From Oricola indica (lineage in GTDB: Bacteria > Pseudomonadota > Alphaproteobacteria > Rhizobiales > Rhizobiaceae): a stretch of DNA of 64,000 bases. Both the position numbers and the translations under genes were made by a program. The notes under the pieces are model-generated. The model did no database searches. It worked only from the letters and a program-made list of their open reading frames with translations, and was not told the origin of the DNA. The stretch is taken from NCBI RefSeq assembly GCF_019966595.1, contig NZ_JAINFJ010000003.1, forward strand, positions 310,001-374,000. Reading direction: 5' to 3'. Below are positions 16,684 to 24,680 of the stretch, one piece after another (position 1 is the stretch's first letter; the number at the start of each line of letters is the position of its first letter).

Positions 16684-18693
16684 ATGCGCGACACTGCAAT
16701 CCTGTGGGCTCTGACCGGCTCCGCTGTTGCCATCACACTTTGGCGAAGCCGGTTTCTGATCGCTCCTCTCGTCGCTGCCGGCAGGCCGGTCGAAGACCGC
16801 ACCGGTCATCCCGGCAGGCGCTTATCCGGCGTCCTGGCTGCGGTCGGACTTCATCGCAAACTTCTGCAACGCCCGGTTTCCGGCGTGCTTCACGCGATGA
16901 TCTTCTCGTCCTTTCTGGTCCTGCTGACGGCGATCGTTCAGGCGTTCGGGAGCAAGCTCTTCCCCGGTTTCTCGCTTGCTGCGGTGGGCGGGGAAACCTG
17001 GTTCCGGCTGATGCAGGATATCTTCGGAGTCGTGATGCTGCTGGGCGTCACCCTGGCCATCTGGCACCGCTACTATCTGAGGCCCGCGAGATTCAGGGGC
17101 TCCAACAATGCCGACGCGACCTGGATCTACGTATTGATCGCGGCAATCGTCGGCTCGATGTTCATGGAAAGCGCGTTTGCGATCCAGGCCCACGGATCGA
17201 CTGCCTGGCGGCCCGTCTCAGGTCTGATCGCTCAGGCACTCGGTGCCGCCGGTTTGAACTGGCCGGCCGGCGAAGCCTTTTTCTACTGGGCGCATGTTAT
17301 CGCGATCCTCGCCTTCCTCGTTTACATCCCCGGCTCGAAACACCGGCACATGTTTCTGGCGGCGCCGAATATCTTCCTGCGGAACCTTGAACCGAAAGGC
17401 ATGTCGCCGGCGGTCCCCGCCGATCGCGAGCAGCCGGGGGTCAATCACTTTTCCGATTTCGGCTGGAAGCATAATCTCGACCTCCTGACATGTACGGAGT
17501 GCGGACGTTGCCAGGCGGCCTGCCCGGCCTATGCGGCCGGTTTGCCGCTAAGCCCGAAATTGCTGATCACCGATCTGCGCGACGCGATGATCGACCCGTC
17601 ATGCACGCACGAGCCGATCGTTGGCGGCGCGATTTCACCGGAAACGCTCTGGGCATGCACGACATGCCGTGCCTGTGTGGAAGCCTGCCCCGTCGAGATC
17701 GAGCACCTGCCGAAGATAATCGATCTCCGCCGCACCCTCGTCGAAGCCGGTACGATCAATCCCGGCATGCAGGACGCCTTCACCAATCTGGGCAATCTCG
17801 GCAATTCCCTGGGACAGCCGTCGCGCCAGCGCGCACGCTGGACCAAAGGCCTGCCCTTCAAGGTGAAGGATGCGCGAAAAGAGCCGGTGGATGTCCTCTG
17901 GTTCGTCGGCGACTACGCGTCTTACGATCCAAGAGTGCAGGAGGTCACCCGCAAGATCGCGATGCTCCTCCATTCGGCCGGCGTCGACTTCGGCATTCTC
18001 TATGACGCCGAACAAAACAGCGGCAACGACGTCCGGCGCGCAGGCGAAGAAGGTCTCTTCGAAATGCTCGCTCAATCGAATATCGACGCGCTAGAAGCGG
18101 CCGACTTCAATCGCATCATGACCACGGATCCGCACACGCTGAATGCATTGCGGAACGAGTACCGGTATCTCGGCGCAAACTATGATGTCGTTCACTACAC
18201 CACCCTGCTCGCCGAACTCGCGGAAACCGGTAGCCTCCGGATCAAGAAGACCGCGGAAGGCGGGACAGCGACATATCACGATCCTTGCTACCTCGGACGC
18301 TATAACGGCGAGTTCGATGCTCCGCGCACGCTGATAACTTCAGTCGGCCTGAAACTGCACGACATGCCTCGATGCCGCGAAAACAGCTTCTGCTGCGGCG
18401 CCGGCGGCGGCCGCATCTGGCAGGATGACGAAGGTGTCGTGGAACGCCCAAGCGAGAACCGAATTCGCGAGGCGCTGGATATAGAAGGCGTTTCGGTCTT
18501 CGTCACCTCCTGTCCGAAAGACAAAGTGATGTATTCGGCCGCGGTCGACGCGCTGGGCGTCGGAGATCGCATCATCGTTCGCGACATCGCGGAAATCCTG
18601 GAAATCGAAACGGATAATAACACAGCACCGTCTGCAGATGCGCACGGCGGAAACGAACGGCGCGTGGCGCGGGATAGGAAGGAGACATCTTAA
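16684..18693 (+). CDS. Membrane iron-sulfur oxidoreductase, DgcB-like (ETF to quinone)
   Basis: The 669-residue protein has about five N-terminal membrane helices (within 1-225, for example MIFSSFLVLLTAIVQAF and YVLIAAIVGSMFM). A ferredoxin domain follows, with two Cys clusters (CTECGRCQAACP and CTTCRACVEACP), and then a C-terminal heterodisulfide-reductase-like CCG region (HDPCYLGRYN and FCCGAGGGRIW). This is the architecture of DgcB of dimethylglycine catabolism, which takes electrons from EtfAB and is thought to pass them to the quinone pool. Its position directly after etfBA supports that role. No amine demethylase gene is present, so the upstream donor differs from the known dgc pathway. 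Confidence 0.85.
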   Translation: MRDTAILWALTGSAVAITLWRSRFLIAPLVAAGRPVEDRTGHPGRRLSGVLAAVGLHRKLLQRPVSGVLHAMIFSSFLVLLTAIVQAFGSKLFPGFSLAAVGGETWFRLMQDIFGVVMLLGVTLAIWHRYYLRPARFRGSNNADATWIYVLIAAIVGSMFMESAFAIQAHGSTAWRPVSGLIAQALGAAGLNWPAGEAFFYWAHVIAILAFLVYIPGSKHRHMFLAAPNIFLRNLEPKGMSPAVPADREQPGVNHFSDFGWKHNLDLLTCTECGRCQAACPAYAAGLPLSPKLLITDLRDAMIDPSCTHEPIVGGAISPETLWACTTCRACVEACPVEIEHLPKIIDLRRTLVEAGTINPGMQDAFTNLGNLGNSLGQPSRQRARWTKGLPFKVKDARKEPVDVLWFVGDYASYDPRVQEVTRKIAMLLHSAGVDFGILYDAEQNSGNDVRRAGEEGLFEMLAQSNIDALEAADFNRIMTTDPHTLNALRNEYRYLGANYDVVHYTTLLAELAETGSLRIKKTAEGGTATYHDPCYLGRYNGEFDAPRTLITSVGLKLHDMPRCRENSFCCGAGGGRIWQDDEGVVERPSENRIREALDIEGVSVFVTSCPKDKVMYSAAVDALGVGDRIIVRDIAEILEIETDNNTAPSADAHGGNERRVARDRKETS

Positions 18694-19616
18694 TGAGCAG
18701 CAAGAAGATCGGTTTTGTCGGCGTGGGGAAAATGGGAGCGCCGATGGCTCTGCGCCTTATCGCTGCCGGCCACGAGTTGGTGATTCACGACAAGAATCTG
18801 GCCGCAGTCGAGATGGTGACCGAAAGCGGGGCAAAAGCAGTCGATTCTCCGAAGGCCGTCGCAGACGAATGCGAGATCGTCATCGTCAGCCTCCCCAACC
18901 CGCAGATACTGGAAACCGTTGCGCTGGGCGCCGACGGTCTCGCGCACGGGAAGACGATACGAATTCTCATCGATCTCTCGACGACTGGTCCGAAAACAGC
19001 CGCGCACATCGCCAACAACCTCTCCGAAAACGGCGTCAAAATGATCGATTCACCCGTCAGCGGCGGCTTGAAGGGTGCGCGCGAGGGGACGCTCGCTGTC
19101 ATGAATTCGGGACCGCAATCCGCGTATCAGGAAGTGAAGCCGGTTCTGGAAACCTTCGGCCGGCTGTTTTATCTCGGCGAGATCGCGGGTGCCGCGCAGA
19201 CCATGAAGCTCGCCAACAATCTACTCGCCGCCTCCGCTCTCGCCGTCTCCTGCGAGGCCGTCGTCATGGGCGTCAAGGCGGGCCTGGATCCGAAGATCAT
19301 GCTCGACATCATCAATGCGGGAAGCGGCCGCAACAGCGCCACCGAGGACAAGTTTCCCAAATCCATCCTCCCCAGGACTTTCGACTTCGGCTTCGCGACA
19401 GGCCTGTCGTTCAAAGACGTGCGCCTTTGCGTCGATGAAGCCGAGGCCATGGGGGTTCCCATGGTCGTCGGCAGCGCGGTCCGGCAGATGCTCAGCATGA
19501 CCAACCAGGTCTATGGGCCTGACAGTGATTTCACCTCGATGATAAAGATCGTCGAAGGTTGGGCCCATGTCGAGGTCGGAGAAGCGCAACCGGAAAGGAC
19601 CGAGGTCCAGGGCTGA
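18693..19616 (+). CDS. 3-hydroxyisobutyrate dehydrogenase-like NAD(P)-dependent oxidoreductase
   Basis: This 307-residue beta-hydroxyacid dehydrogenase has the Rossmann motif GFVGVGKMGAPMA, the substrate motif DSPVSGGLKGAREGTL, and the catalytic Lys in MKLANNLLAASALAV. It should oxidise a 3-hydroxy acid (or reduce a semialdehyde) in the cytoplasm. Start and preceding stop overlap (TAATG), and its own stop overlaps the next start (TGATG), so the operon is translationally coupled. Its exact substrate is not evident. Confidence 0.92.
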   Translation: MSSKKIGFVGVGKMGAPMALRLIAAGHELVIHDKNLAAVEMVTESGAKAVDSPKAVADECEIVIVSLPNPQILETVALGADGLAHGKTIRILIDLSTTGPKTAAHIANNLSENGVKMIDSPVSGGLKGAREGTLAVMNSGPQSAYQEVKPVLETFGRLFYLGEIAGAAQTMKLANNLLAASALAVSCEAVVMGVKAGLDPKIMLDIINAGSGRNSATEDKFPKSILPRTFDFGFATGLSFKDVRLCVDEAEAMGVPMVVGSAVRQMLSMTNQVYGPDSDFTSMIKIVEGWAHVEVGEAQPERTEVQG

Positions 19617-20410
19617 TGGGTCAAGAACACTACGAGATCTATGCCGTCCGTTATGGTCATGATGGACGGCGGTCTTCGCAAAACTTCCTGGGCGGAGATC
19701 CCCACGACACCGATATGCCGCTGGACTACTTCGTCTGGGTGATCGCATCGCCAAAGCGCAAGATCGTGCTGGACACCGGCTATTCACCCGAATCGGGCGA
19801 GAAGCGCGGCCGCAAGACCATTCGTCCGGTCAATGAGGGCCTTGCCGCGATCGGATGCGACCACACGGCCGTCACGGACGTGATCATCTCGCATCTCCAT
19901 TACGACCACGCGGGCAATCAGGATCTTTTTCCTGAAGCGACATTCCACCTGCAGGACGCCGAGATGGGATACGCGACGGGGCGCTGCATGTGCCACCACG
20001 CGATCAACCACCCCTTCGACGTCGACGACGTCACCGCCATGGTAAAACGTGTCTACCGGGGAAAGGTCTGCTTCCACGAAGGCGACGAGGAGTTCGCGCC
20101 CGGCATTAGCTTGCACCACGTCGGCGGTCATTCGCAGGGGCTGCAGATCGTCCGGGTCGAGACCGCGCGCGGACCCGTTGTGCTCGGATCCGATGCCGCG
20201 CATTTCTATGCGAACATGGAACGCGGGATACCGTTCCCGGTATGCGACAGCCCGGCCGACGTGCTGGAAGGCGTTACACGCATGCGCAAGCTTGCAGCCA
20301 GTGACGACCACATCATTCCCGGGCACGATCCGCTCGTCACGGCCCGGTATCCTTCCGTGTCCGCCGACCTGCCGGATATCGTGAGGCTGGACCTGCCACC
20401 GGAGAAATAG
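19616..20410 (+). CDS. Metallo-beta-lactamase-fold hydrolase (AHL-lactonase-like)
   Basis: The 264-residue protein has the dinuclear-metal motif HLHYDHAGN, a second His in HHVGGHSQGLQIV, the bridging Asp in GSDAAHFY and a terminal His in IIPGHDPLV. This order matches N-acyl homoserine lactonase-like enzymes, but given the pathway context a lactone or ester of the catabolic substrate is at least as likely. The ATG at 19616 overlaps the preceding stop (TGATG); an upstream in-frame ATG at 19559 lies inside the dehydrogenase gene. It is the last gene of the rightward operon, convergent with the LysR gene four bases on. Confidence 0.88.
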   Translation: MGQEHYEIYAVRYGHDGRRSSQNFLGGDPHDTDMPLDYFVWVIASPKRKIVLDTGYSPESGEKRGRKTIRPVNEGLAAIGCDHTAVTDVIISHLHYDHAGNQDLFPEATFHLQDAEMGYATGRCMCHHAINHPFDVDDVTAMVKRVYRGKVCFHEGDEEFAPGISLHHVGGHSQGLQIVRVETARGPVVLGSDAAHFYANMERGIPFPVCDSPADVLEGVTRMRKLAASDDHIIPGHDPLVTARYPSVSADLPDIVRLDLPPEK

Positions 20411-20413
20411 CAG

Positions 20414-21328
20414 TCACGGCCGCCACGGGAAGGTGGATATGATATCCCGGATTTCCTGGCGGACCGTGCGCATCAGCGCACGAAAGGTCGGAGACATCGG
20501 TTTGCCGGTGCTCGTCGCCAGAAGCAGTTTCCGGGTCATTGCGGGCTCGAATCGCCATACCCTGACCTTGTCTGCCTGGACCAGCGAATGCACGGTCGCA
20601 TAGGGGAGTATCGTATAGCCCTCCCCCTCCTCCACCAACAGCAGCGTCGAAGGCATTGCTTCCAGCTCCAGCTCGATCTGGGCAACGATGCCTTCCTTCG
20701 CGATCGCGCTGTCGATAAGACGGCGCAAACCGTGCGGACGGCTGGGTAAAATCATCGGAAGCCTTTGGAGGACGTCGAGCTTCACCGTTTGGCCCTCGGG
20801 GCCATCCTTGGATTGAAACGGGCCGATCAGGCAGAGCTCGTCCTCGACGAGCGGCTCGGTGACGACCGACGGGATCGTGGGCGGATTATAGAGAACAGCC
20901 GCATCGATACGCCCTGCAGTGAGCCATTCCAGAATATGTCCCGAGAAGCCCTCGATCACGCGAGGCGTCACATTCGGGAACTCGTTCTTGATTTTCTTGA
21001 CGAGAGGAACGGTCAGCACTGTTCCGACCGATGGCGGCACGCCCAATACGAGCTTGCCTTGCGGGGATTTTTGCATCGCCGAGACGATGTTCTTGGCATC
21101 CGCCGTCCTGTCGAGAATTTCATCGACGAACTCCTTCATCAGGACGCCCGCCTCCGTCAGCAAGACGCCCCGCCCTGTCCGATAGAACAGCTCTACGCCG
21201 AGCTCTTCCTCCAATTGCCGGATGTACCGCGTAACCATCGGTTGAGTGACTGACATTTCAAGGGCGGCCTGCGAAAGGCTGCCAACCCTGGCGACCACCT
21301 GAAAAGCAGTCATTTGTCGAAGTTCCAT
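20414..21328 (-). CDS. LysR-type transcriptional regulator
   Basis: A full-length LTTR of 304 residues. The N-terminal winged helix reads MELRQMTAFQVVARVGSLSQ then VTQPMVTRYIRQLEEELGVELFYRTGRGV, followed by a periplasmic-binding-like effector domain (about 90-300). It probably controls the adjacent catabolic operons in response to a pathway intermediate. It converges on the metallohydrolase gene with a 3-base gap, which is unusual since LTTRs are more often divergent from their target. Its own promoter faces the IS5-relic region. Confidence 0.93.
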   Translation of the reverse strand: MELRQMTAFQVVARVGSLSQAALEMSVTQPMVTRYIRQLEEELGVELFYRTGRGVLLTEAGVLMKEFVDEILDRTADAKNIVSAMQKSPQGKLVLGVPPSVGTVLTVPLVKKIKNEFPNVTPRVIEGFSGHILEWLTAGRIDAAVLYNPPTIPSVVTEPLVEDELCLIGPFQSKDGPEGQTVKLDVLQRLPMILPSRPHGLRRLIDSAIAKEGIVAQIELELEAMPSTLLLVEEGEGYTILPYATVHSLVQADKVRVWRFEPAMTRKLLLATSTGKPMSPTFRALMRTVRQEIRDIISTFPWRP

Positions 21329-21666
21329 AGTTCTATTCTAGCACCCAACCCCTTGAAAGGGAAAGGAATTTTCCAGAAAACACCAGAGGTACACATCTAC
21401 TCTCTCGCTGCATCAGACGCAGGAAAACAACTATCAAATTGCAGTAAATGCGTTATCGCCAAGGATTGGAATTTACGTTGGGTCAATTTGACCTTGTTTG
21501 TTCAGCGTCAAGCACCTCAAGCGTTGGGAAACGCGACTTTCTTACAGCGATTCCTGGCAATCATCACTTGCCGCCAGCACACAGAAAAACCGTGTTCACT
21601 TCGATTGGTGATGACGCATCGAAAATAGAATGAAGGCTGTGGAATGAATGCTGCAAATCGCTGGGC
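21329..21666. other. Non-coding, AT-richer spacer upstream of the LysR gene
   Basis: No convincing gene is visible. The composition is AT-richer than the flanking genes. A short palindrome, GGTCAA-T-TTGACC, lies at 21481-21493 and could be an operator, but nothing else supports it. The LysR promoter should lie near the left end. Confidence 0.4.
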
Positions 21667-21935
21667 TCATTGAAGCCACCATGTGACGATTGCCGTGATT
21701 GTGATTGCGGCCATTAAGACGTTAGCGCGCCTGTCATAACGCGTGGCAATGCGCCGCCAGCTCTTGAGGTTTGTGAACACATCCTCGATTGTAGAGAGTT
21801 GTTTGTATTAGGTTTTACAAGACGCTGCAGGCCATCTTTCAAGACACAGATGACGTCCGAAATGATCCGGCGCTCATCCACCCGCGCCACCCTGTGCGAC
21901 TTCGGGAAGAATGGCACGATCTTCGACATCCGGCG
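21667..21935 (-). mobile_element. IS5-family transposase relic with internal deletion
   Basis: Read on the minus strand, the beginning matches the N-terminus of IS5/IS427-type transposases (RRMSKIVPFFPKSHRVARVD, then RRIISDVICVLKDGLQ). After a short scrambled join the sequence resumes, in another frame, with the family C-terminus (VFTNLKSWRRIATRYDRR, LMAAITITAIVTWW), ending at a TGA (21667-21669). The whole catalytic DDE centre is missing. With the IS3 relic at 3.3 kb it brackets the catabolic cluster. Confidence 0.78.
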
Positions 21936-21952
21936 GGCGAAAGCAGAAATGA

Positions 21953-21984
21953 ATCAGGGTGGCAAACTCCTTTGCCACCCTGAT
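21953..21984 (-). terminator. Stem-loop downstream of the SGNH/ABC operon
   Basis: A perfect 14-bp stem (21953-21966 with 21971-21984) closes a CTCC loop about 40 bases after the SGNH hydrolase stop. On the minus strand the 3' side runs into TCATTTCTGC, a weak T-rich tail. This is probably the terminator of the leftward ABC transporter operon; it could also limit read-through from the right-hand side. Confidence 0.65.
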
Positions 21985-22024
21985 CCACACAACGCCAATC
22001 AACGCCGATTAATGGGGCCTGAGC

Positions 22025-22705
22025 CTACACGGCCTCGGCTGGAGTCCTGGCGAAAATCTCCTTCACCTTCGAAGCAATCGCCACGCCGAGATCGATATTG
22101 TTTTGCGTCGTGAAATGAATCCCGTCGCAGCCATCGGTCGTGATGAAGTCGCTCGCGTCGACGAAATCGATTTTCATGAAATCAGCCATGGCCCGATATT
22201 GCTGGCCGAGCTCGGCCGTCTTCTCATGTCCGCCGCCGAACATTCCCTGGAAGTATGGATGAGGCATGGGCGTCAGCGGTGGTGGCGCGATCACGAGGCA
22301 TTTGGGCGCAGGATATGTTGTGCCGACACCGCCGCCGCCTGTCAGCACCTGGCCGACCAGCTTCGCCATGCCATAGGCGATGTCATAGGGGGTTCGGTTG
22401 AAGAACGGCTTGGTGTCGTTGGTGCCGAGCATGATGATCACCAGGTCGAGCGGCAGATGACTGGCAATGGCCGACGGCAGATACTGGCTGCCGTTGAGGC
22501 GTGGATCGTTCGGATCGTCGGCGCTGGTCGTGCGCGCGCTCAACCCTTCCTCGATGATGTGGTAGCCTTGTCCGAGTTCCGCTGCCATCGCCCCTGTCCA
22601 CCGCTTTTCGTAGGGATAGCGCAAGGTAGGCGATCCCTCCACGACCGGGATCCAGCCCCAGGTCAGAGAGTCGCCAAAACACAATACGGATTTCTTGTCG
22701 GACAT
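22025..22705 (-). CDS. SGNH/GDSL hydrolase (esterase), last gene of the second ABC operon
   Basis: The 226-residue cytoplasmic protein shows all four SGNH blocks: the nucleophile Ser in CFGDSLTWG, Gly in IEEGLSARTT, Asn in MLGTNDTKPF, and Asp/His in DGCDGIHFT. Family members remove acetyl or other acyl groups from carbohydrates or small esters. It has no signal peptide. It follows the last permease gene by 28 bases, so it is likely to act on the imported ligand. A homologue (27718-28359) lies on the other side of this transporter. Confidence 0.9.
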   Translation of the reverse strand: MSDKKSVLCFGDSLTWGWIPVVEGSPTLRYPYEKRWTGAMAAELGQGYHIIEEGLSARTTSADDPNDPRLNGSQYLPSAIASHLPLDLVIIMLGTNDTKPFFNRTPYDIAYGMAKLVGQVLTGGGGVGTTYPAPKCLVIAPPPLTPMPHPYFQGMFGGGHEKTAELGQQYRAMADFMKIDFVDASDFITTDGCDGIHFTTQNNIDLGVAIASKVKEIFARTPAEAV

Positions 22706-22733
22706 TGTTTCCTCCTCGTTTCAAAACATCTGG

Positions 22734-23690
22734 TCAGTTGGATCTGGCGGTTCTCACGCCGTAGAAAATGGCGGCGAGCAGGATGATCAGCCCCTGCGCG
22801 ATCAGTTTTCCGGGCTCGTCTATGCCGAAGGTGGTCATCACGACGAATAACAGCGCGAATGACAGGACGCCGAAGAACGGCCCCCAGACGCCTCCCTCCC
22901 CGCGCCCGAAGACAACGCCGCCAAGGATTGTCGCGGCGACCGCGAGGATCGGCAGGTCGAGCCCGACGCGCACGCTGCCGACCGCGATCGAGGCGGTCTG
23001 AACCAATGCGGCAATGGCGGCGATGAAGCCGGCGATCATGTGGGCGAGGATCACCGTGCGCTCGACGGGAACCCCGGCAAAGTGCGCCGCCTCCGCGTTT
23101 TCGCCGACCGAGGTCACGTAGCGGCCAAACACCGTCTTCGACAGGAACAGCGCCATGATGGCGGTGAGGAACACCCAGAAGATAACCGGTGTCGGCACCG
23201 GCCCCAGCTTGGTGTTGTAGATGTCGTTGAACACGGAAGGCACGTCGCCCGGCGGCTTGCCGCTCGACAGGAACTGCACGAACCCGACCAGGATGATGCT
23301 GACGGCCAGCGTCACGATCACCGCCGAAACGCGGCGCTTCGCGACCATCACGCCGTTGAAGAGTCCGATCAGCGTGCCGGTCGCCAGCGCCAGCGCGACG
23401 AAAAAGGCGACTGATGCGCCGGGAAACAGGCCGGACGATATGAAGTAGTTGACGAGCAGGATCACCCCGCCCCCCGAAAGATCGATGCTCTTGACCCGCA
23501 TCACCAGCAGCTGCCCGAGAACCAGAACGCCGAGCGGCGCGACCTGGCGGATGAAGATGCCCAAGATGTTGGCGTTGAGCATATGCGGACGAGCGATCCA
23601 CAGGATGATCATCAGAATCGCGAAGACGAAATAGGCGGGCGGAATCCGCGTGACTCGCTGGACGACGGCGTTGTTCAGGGCAGCAGCCAT
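22734..23690 (-). CDS. Ribose-type (CUT2) ABC transporter permease
   Basis: A 318-residue membrane protein of the RbsC family, with QVAPLGVLVLGQLLVM, KSIDLSGGGVILLV, LFNGVMVAKRRVSAVIVTLA and the signature VAATILGGVVFGRGEGGVWG. The LSGGxGG-type motif of the family is altered to FGRGEGG, a mild divergence. It pairs with the preceding permease, whose stop is only one base upstream of this start. It is in the same operon as the SGNH hydrolase. Confidence 0.92.
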   Translation of the reverse strand: MAAALNNAVVQRVTRIPPAYFVFAILMIILWIARPHMLNANILGIFIRQVAPLGVLVLGQLLVMRVKSIDLSGGGVILLVNYFISSGLFPGASVAFFVALALATGTLIGLFNGVMVAKRRVSAVIVTLAVSIILVGFVQFLSSGKPPGDVPSVFNDIYNTKLGPVPTPVIFWVFLTAIMALFLSKTVFGRYVTSVGENAEAAHFAGVPVERTVILAHMIAGFIAAIAALVQTASIAVGSVRVGLDLPILAVAATILGGVVFGRGEGGVWGPFFGVLSFALLFVVMTTFGIDEPGKLIAQGLIILLAAIFYGVRTARSN

Positions 23691-23691
23691 G

Positions 23692-24654
23692 TCAGAGCCC
23701 CATCTTCTTGCGCGATTGCAGGCCGACGACGAGCAGCAACAGGCTGCCCTTGATCGCCGTCTGGATGAAGGGTGAGACGTTGGTCAGGTTCATGCCGTTG
23801 GAAAGAAGCGCCAACACCGCCGCGCCGATCACGGTTCCCTGCAGGCTGCCTATGCCGCCGGAAAGCTGGGTGCCGCCAATGGCGACCGCGGTGATTGCGT
23901 CGAGTTCAAACAGCAAGCCGACATTCGGATCGCCGGACACGATCCGGCCGGCGAGAAACACGCCGGCAAGCGCGGCGAAACAGGACGAACACACATAGGC
24001 GAGCACGACCGTGCGCTTGTCGGCGACGCCGAAATTGCGCGCGGCGTCCTGGACCCCCGAGGCGATACCGCCGCCGATCGCAAACAGATGCAGGCCGAAC
24101 CGCGAACCATGCAGCAGTTTCCAGGCAACCAGAATGACGAAGAGACCCCAGTAGACCGGCATCGGAACTCCGAGGAAGGTTTCCGACACCGCCCAGATGA
24201 CGACATCCGGCACGGTCCCGCCTGAAACCGGCCGCAGGATCCGGGTGATGCCGAGGATGATGTACTGCATCGCCAGCGTCGCGATGATGGGGTGGACATT
24301 CAGCCGCGTGACGACGAAGCCGTTGGTCGCACCGACAAGCGCGGCGAGGATGAAGACCGCGGGAATGAGAACATAGCCGGGCCCGTCAAGCGCCAGGATC
24401 GCGGTGGTGAAGCTGATCAGCGACCCGACTGACAGGTCGAGCCCCCCGACGACGACGACGAACATCTGGCCGATGGCCGTGATGACCAGCGGCATCGCCT
24501 GCGCGACGAGATTGAGCAGGTTTTCCGGATTGGCGAATTGCTCCGTCCGTACGGCGAGAAAAACGCAAATAATGACCGCGAGGACCAGCGGCAGCATCCA
24601 CATGCCCTGCCGGCTCTGACTTCCGGTCATCAGTCTTCTTATACTCCGGCTCAT
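23692..24654 (-). CDS. Ribose-type (CUT2) ABC transporter permease
   Basis: The 320-residue permease has LVAQAMPLVITAIGQMFVVV, GGLDLSVGSLISFT, NGFVVTRLNVHPIIATLAMQ and AVAIGGTQLSGGIGSLQG, all RbsC-family landmarks. I chose ATG 24654, which follows AGGAGAAGT; the frame stays open into the ATPase gene but without a plausible start. It sits between the ATPase and the second permease in one operon. The ligand is unknown. Confidence 0.92.
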   Translation of the reverse strand: MSRSIRRLMTGSQSRQGMWMLPLVLAVIICVFLAVRTEQFANPENLLNLVAQAMPLVITAIGQMFVVVVGGLDLSVGSLISFTTAILALDGPGYVLIPAVFILAALVGATNGFVVTRLNVHPIIATLAMQYIILGITRILRPVSGGTVPDVVIWAVSETFLGVPMPVYWGLFVILVAWKLLHGSRFGLHLFAIGGGIASGVQDAARNFGVADKRTVVLAYVCSSCFAALAGVFLAGRIVSGDPNVGLLFELDAITAVAIGGTQLSGGIGSLQGTVIGAAVLALLSNGMNLTNVSPFIQTAIKGSLLLLVVGLQSRKKMGL

Positions 24655-24680
24655 ACTTCTCCTGCCCGGTCTTGCCGCCG

